NCBI GenBank assembly: GCA_000697335.1
Contig: JNEM01016502.1
Coordinates: 1 to 23,875, forward strand
DNA: 23,875 nt
Direction of reading: 5' to 3'
Source of the DNA: Conidiobolus incongruus B7586
Taxonomy: Eukaryota; Entomophthoromycota; Entomophthoromycetes; Entomophthorales; Conidiobolaceae
The translations under genes were made by a program, and so were the position numbers. The notes below the pieces were generated by a model. It was not told the origin of the DNA. It did no database searches and was given only the letters and a program-made list of their open reading frames with translations. Positions 20,170-23,875 of this stretch are shown in pieces (position 1 is the first letter of the stretch; every line of letters starts with the position of its first letter).

Positions 20170-20895
20170 CTAGTTACTCTGATTATTGTTTCCTCCATTA
20201 TTATTATTGAAGAAAGCATTTTTAAGAGCATTAAAACCTGGCTTAATTATCTTGTTATAAGTAAAATTCCAAATTTCTCCTCGCTTCTCCCAAACTTTTT
20301 GAGCTAATTTTTTACCTTGATCGCTGATAAATTTGATCACAGTATTAACTAAATTTCCTGAACCGCCAGAGTTAGTTGGTTGGGGATTGTTGGAACTTGA
20401 TGTAGTTGTAGGCTTCAATTGAGAATTGCTCGTGGATTGGGTGGTTGGCCTTAATTGAGAGTTATCAGTAGACTGAGTAGTTGTGGGTCTTAAGCCAGAA
20501 TCACTTGTAGGCTTAGTAGACTGAGTTGTGGTGGGCTTTAATCCAGAGTTATTTGTACTGGCAGTAGGAGTGATGGAAGTCCAAATGGAACTAACAGATG
20601 AGGGTTTCGACTGAGAATCAACTGTAGAAGAAACTACGGTACTGGTTAAAAAGCTTGGGGGAGTGAAACTCAAAACGAATTCTGGCTCTTTTTCACCACT
20701 TAAAACAACTCGATTTTTGTTATCATTTGCAATCTGTCCATTAGTCGAGGGATTTCCATTTATTTCAGACTTGACTTGATTAAAAGTGAGTTTAGCTGAT
20801 TCAACAAAGTTATCAAGGTTAAAGGATACAGCAGAACCTAATAAATTCACAGCTAGTAAAGTGGAAATTAAACTAGAGCCCGAAACAAATTTCAT
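20170..20895 (-). CDS. Secreted Ser/Thr/Pro-rich protein with tandem KPTTTQST repeats (241 residues)
   Basis: The ATG at 20895 is chosen because the open frame upstream begins with TTG. Residues 1-25 form a signal peptide (MKFVSGSSLISTLLAVNLLG, then SAVS before FN). Residues 27-80 form a mixed-charge segment ending EPEFVLSFTPP. Residues 81-116 are Ser/Thr-rich, and 117-170 hold four imperfect repeats of about 13-15 residues (SGLKPTTTQST, SGLRPTTTQST, SQLRPTTQST, SQLKPTTTSS), likely O-glycosylated. The C-terminal 60 residues are basic and aromatic (LVNTVIKFISDQGKKLAQ, then WNFTYNKIIKPGFNALKNAFF) and end in an Asn/Gly tail. The mature protein has no cysteine and no GPI-type hydrophobic end. The stop is TAG. 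A TATA box lies 56-62 bp upstream. It shares its plan, not clear sequence homology, with the 15701/17382 pair, and its tail pattern with the 12941 gene. Its function is unknown. Confidence 0.83.
   Translation of the reverse strand: MKFVSGSSLISTLLAVNLLGSAVSFNLDNFVESAKLTFNQVKSEINGNPSTNGQIANDNKNRVVLSGEKEPEFVLSFTPPSFLTSTVVSSTVDSQSKPSSVSSIWTSITPTASTNNSGLKPTTTQSTKPTSDSGLRPTTTQSTDNSQLRPTTQSTSNSQLKPTTTSSSNNPQPTNSGGSGNLVNTVIKFISDQGKKLAQKVWEKRGEIWNFTYNKIIKPGFNALKNAFFNNNNGGNNNQSN
20386..20547 (-). repeat. In-frame KPTTTQST repeats of the 20170 gene
   Basis: Four imperfect units of about 13-15 codons, each (S/N)S(G/Q)L(K/R)PTT(T)QST-like, lie in tandem. Unit-to-unit differences are mostly single codons and small in-frame indels. 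Confidence 0.78.
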
Positions 20896-20948
20896 TTTTG
20901 TATGAATATTCAAACTAGTAATAATTTTTATTGAAGAAGGTCTCCTCC

Positions 20949-20960
20949 CTTTTTATATAC
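20949..20960 (-). promoter_or_regulatory. TATA box of the 20170 gene
   Basis: The minus strand reads GTATATAAAAAG 54-65 bp before the ATG at 20895. It is preceded by a pyrimidine-rich plus-strand stretch (GGTCTCCTCCC). Confidence 0.6.
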
Positions 20961-23875
20961 TCTATATCTATCCATTTCTAATGCCAGAGCTATAAATGAT
21001 TGAATGAATGATTGTCCGTATTAAAATATAATGATTTAAAAACACCTAATCCTTCAATATTATGCACATTAATGGTTAATTTAACAAATTGATCAATCAA
21101 CTTATCTAAAATAATGCTTGTCCATTCACATATATTTTAACATAAAGGCACTAAAAAGATCCTATACAATATTTTTTTCATAATAAACCCATTTTTCCAT
21201 ATATCAATAAAATCTTTATCTTTTTAAATGATAATATAATATTAAAATAATTTTAATCAAGTAGTTTGAAAAACACTTTTACTATTATTAAAATCACTAA
21301 ACTTGAGAATTAATCCATTTAAAATTATTATTATAAAACTAAATTGGTAAAATAATGTTTTATATAAGAGTTCGAGCTAAAAATAGTGAATATATCGAGT
21401 TTATAGTATTAATACTTAGCTGATTTTTTATCAGCTAATTTTTTAAATTTTAAAACTAAAAATAATTTAGTATATGCTGTTGGTGAAAACTTAACAAATA
21501 TAAATTATATCCTTAAATATTGTTTTAATTTTAAAAATAAAATATCAATAAATTATTTTGAATGCGATATTATTCATATTTTATATAAATTATATATCTT
21601 AATTTTAGGATGATACTTTTTTAAAAGTGTATATAGTTGATTTAGCTTTAATATCATAATATTCTTCACCATATTTATTATTTCATATTTTTAAATTTGG
21701 ATTAGTTTTCATAGGTGTATATGACTCAAATCTTAATATTTCAAAATTCTATCAAAAAAATCAATCAATTAATTGTATTTTCAATATAGACATTGTTTTC
21801 AAATGAATAATAATGATGCCTGTTGAAGAGGTAAATTTATACAATTCTTTTTGATCGAAATATTGATACAATAATATATATTTGTGTGTGTTTATGTTAT
21901 TGTTAAATATATTTCAAGTTAGCTGATCAAATTCAATTAACATTTCAAGTGATCTGAAATATTCTTTCAGTAAATCAAATGAGGATACGATCTTGAAATT
22001 TTACCATTATGTATACAATAAACATTACGCAATCTAATCAATATTGATTCAAATTTTATGGTAATAAATTAAATTATTAATGACTAATTTCTCATTAAAA
22101 TAAATATTGATTCAATTGAAACTTATGTATATTTGATATATTATAATATATCAAAATTCACTTATTAAGAATAAAATGAAAATCTTCAAATAAGTAATAA
22201 TTTCAAAATTTTATAAGATTTATATATGATTCAATTTCTAATATTATATTCACTAATTCAACCCCAGTAATTTTCATATTCTATCTATTTTTTAATTGAA
22301 TGACTTTAGTTTCTTTAGTTATAGTTTTGATAATGTGGTTAATCATATGTAGATATATATTCCAATTAACCGCGATTATAATTAAATAAAAATTAATTCA
22401 TCTAAATCAATGTTAATTTACTTTAAATCTAACTCCATTCAATATAACAAGGATTAATTTTATATATATTGAATTTCATATATAAGTTTAAAAATTATTA
22501 AAATAGTTAATATATAATTCGTACTGATAGAAAACTAAGTTATCTTCTATTAACAATTAATAGAAAACATTTCTATCTATTCAAGATTTAATTCTAATCA
22601 TTCAAATTAATTCTTATTAGTTTAGTTTAAGGTTGCAGATGTTATAGATATTTCATATATTCAATTAAAGCTTTCAAAATAGTTTAATTATTATTTAATT
22701 TTACTATTACGTTTAGATGAGCTATAACCCTGAAATATTAATTAGTTCAATTTAAGATAAAAGTATTTTAATAAACGATTACATTAATATTAACATAAAT
22801 TTTAAATTAAAAAATCAAAATTTATGCTAAAATTTTAATGTATCACCTGTTCAAATCAGTTTAATAATTAATTCAATTCCCAATTGTTGTTCATATTTCA
22901 ACTGTTAATTATCAATGTTGATCTTATATTCATTTTTTCAAAATAATAAGAAAATGTTTCATAAAATAATTGTTTTTGTGAATGAATTGATAATTAAAAA
23001 TATTTAAAAACTAATTTGATATTTTCGAATCAAGAGCAAAAAACAAAAAAATATTATATATATAGCATTGTTGTATTTTGAAAATACCCGTCCGTCTCGA
23101 TTCGATAGTCAAGTCCATATTACCCCTCATTTAAAATAGCTTTGTCAGTCCATGACTAAAGGATATGATTCACTGAATCAACTATTTAAATAGCCTTATT
23201 AATAAATACTTTACCTACCATCTTTATTGAAGAAACTGATTATAAAACACAACAATATCTACAATAGTTAATCTTAAAATAATCATTGGAATTTAGTTGT
23301 ATCTTCGATATCACAAATATCATAAATAAAATTTCATATGAATAATCTAATAATATTGATCTGACTATATAGATATAAAAATTCTCTGTCAAATATTTCT
23401 TAATTAAAAGTTATCCTTATAATATAATTTGATATTTTATAAATTATACTTAGCTAATTATTATGTATAATTAAACACATATTATCTAACTTGATATTTT
23501 ATGAAAATTTTTTAAATTTCAAAAATTATCTCAGAATAAATTAAAAATTAAAATAAAATAAAAGGAGAAATTGAGAAATAACTTTAAATAAAGCTATTTT
23601 AACAAATTTTAAATTGAATAGATTTTTAGTTTCTCTAAAAATATTGATATTTAATTATATTAAAATATATAATTTAAAATGGTTAAATTATAATCTTTAT
23701 TTTTATATATTAGTTATTAATATTATACTATTTATTATAATTAAGAAAAATATATACAATATGATATTTATTTTAATAAAGCTATCAATTTAAAACTGAA
23801 ATAATAATATTTCAATCAAATTATATTTAGCTCTTGATTATTCAAATTTATATTATTGTTTTATTATAATTATAT
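20961..23875. other. AT-rich intergenic DNA to the window end
   Basis: About 2.9 kb without a recognisable gene. A slightly G+C-richer patch at about 23085-23170 (ACCCGTCCGTCTCGATTCG) was read in several frames and checked for a tRNA-like fold, and nothing was identified. From about 23400 the sequence again becomes almost purely A/T, like the first 2.7 kb of the window. Confidence 0.5.

Noticed and set aside
23085-23170. tRNA or conserved RNA in a G+C-richer patch
   Set aside because: The ATTCGATAG string does not fit a B-box with paired stems, and no cloverleaf could be drawn.

Overview
The window looks like nuclear DNA of an AT-rich eukaryote, most likely a fungus. The evidence is one housekeeping gene that reads as the kleisin subunit of condensin (Brn1/CAP-H), with a fungal-type 48 bp intron (GTATTT donor, CTAAT branch-like site, TAG acceptor), long gene-poor stretches with very few G or C, and several short genes for secreted, threonine/proline/asparagine-rich proteins. 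I cannot name the species.

Layout. Positions 1-2640 are a degenerate giant inverted repeat, centred near 1285-1310, with arms of about 1.2 kb. Its left end probably lies outside the window. It is followed by a G+C-richer island (2764-3400) holding the relic of an unidentified coding sequence. The condensin gene occupies 4437-6614 on the minus strand in two exons. Some 2.6 kb of AT-rich DNA with no recognisable gene follows, then a doubtful ORF at 9274-9663.

From 10.3 to 20.9 kb lies a loose cluster of five genes or gene remnants for small secreted proteins: 10308-11017 (plus strand, interrupted), then 12941-13234, 15701-16249, 17382-18044 and 20170-20895 (all minus strand). All begin with a signal-peptide-like segment. 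Four have a low-complexity Thr/Pro/Ser/Asn linker, and all end in a short basic, amphipathic-looking segment without cysteine. The 15701 and 17382 genes are a tandem duplicate pair offset by exactly 1681 bp at their 3' ends. Those ends are nearly identical, while the middles have diverged and the number of internal SKP-type repeats differs. The three clearest genes share a TATAAAA box about 45-60 bp before the ATG. The pattern (fast-changing secreted paralogues in AT-rich, repeat-decayed DNA) resembles effector or surface-protein neighbourhoods of host-associated fungi, but no function can be read from the sequence.

Fossil material includes a probable Ty3/Gypsy retropepsin fragment (11454-11669, minus) and two more G+C-richer protein-like islands (near 9430-9620 and 18606-18839) that I cannot assign. 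No rRNA, tRNA, CRISPR array or intact transposon was found. The remaining DNA is AT-rich with short simple repeats.
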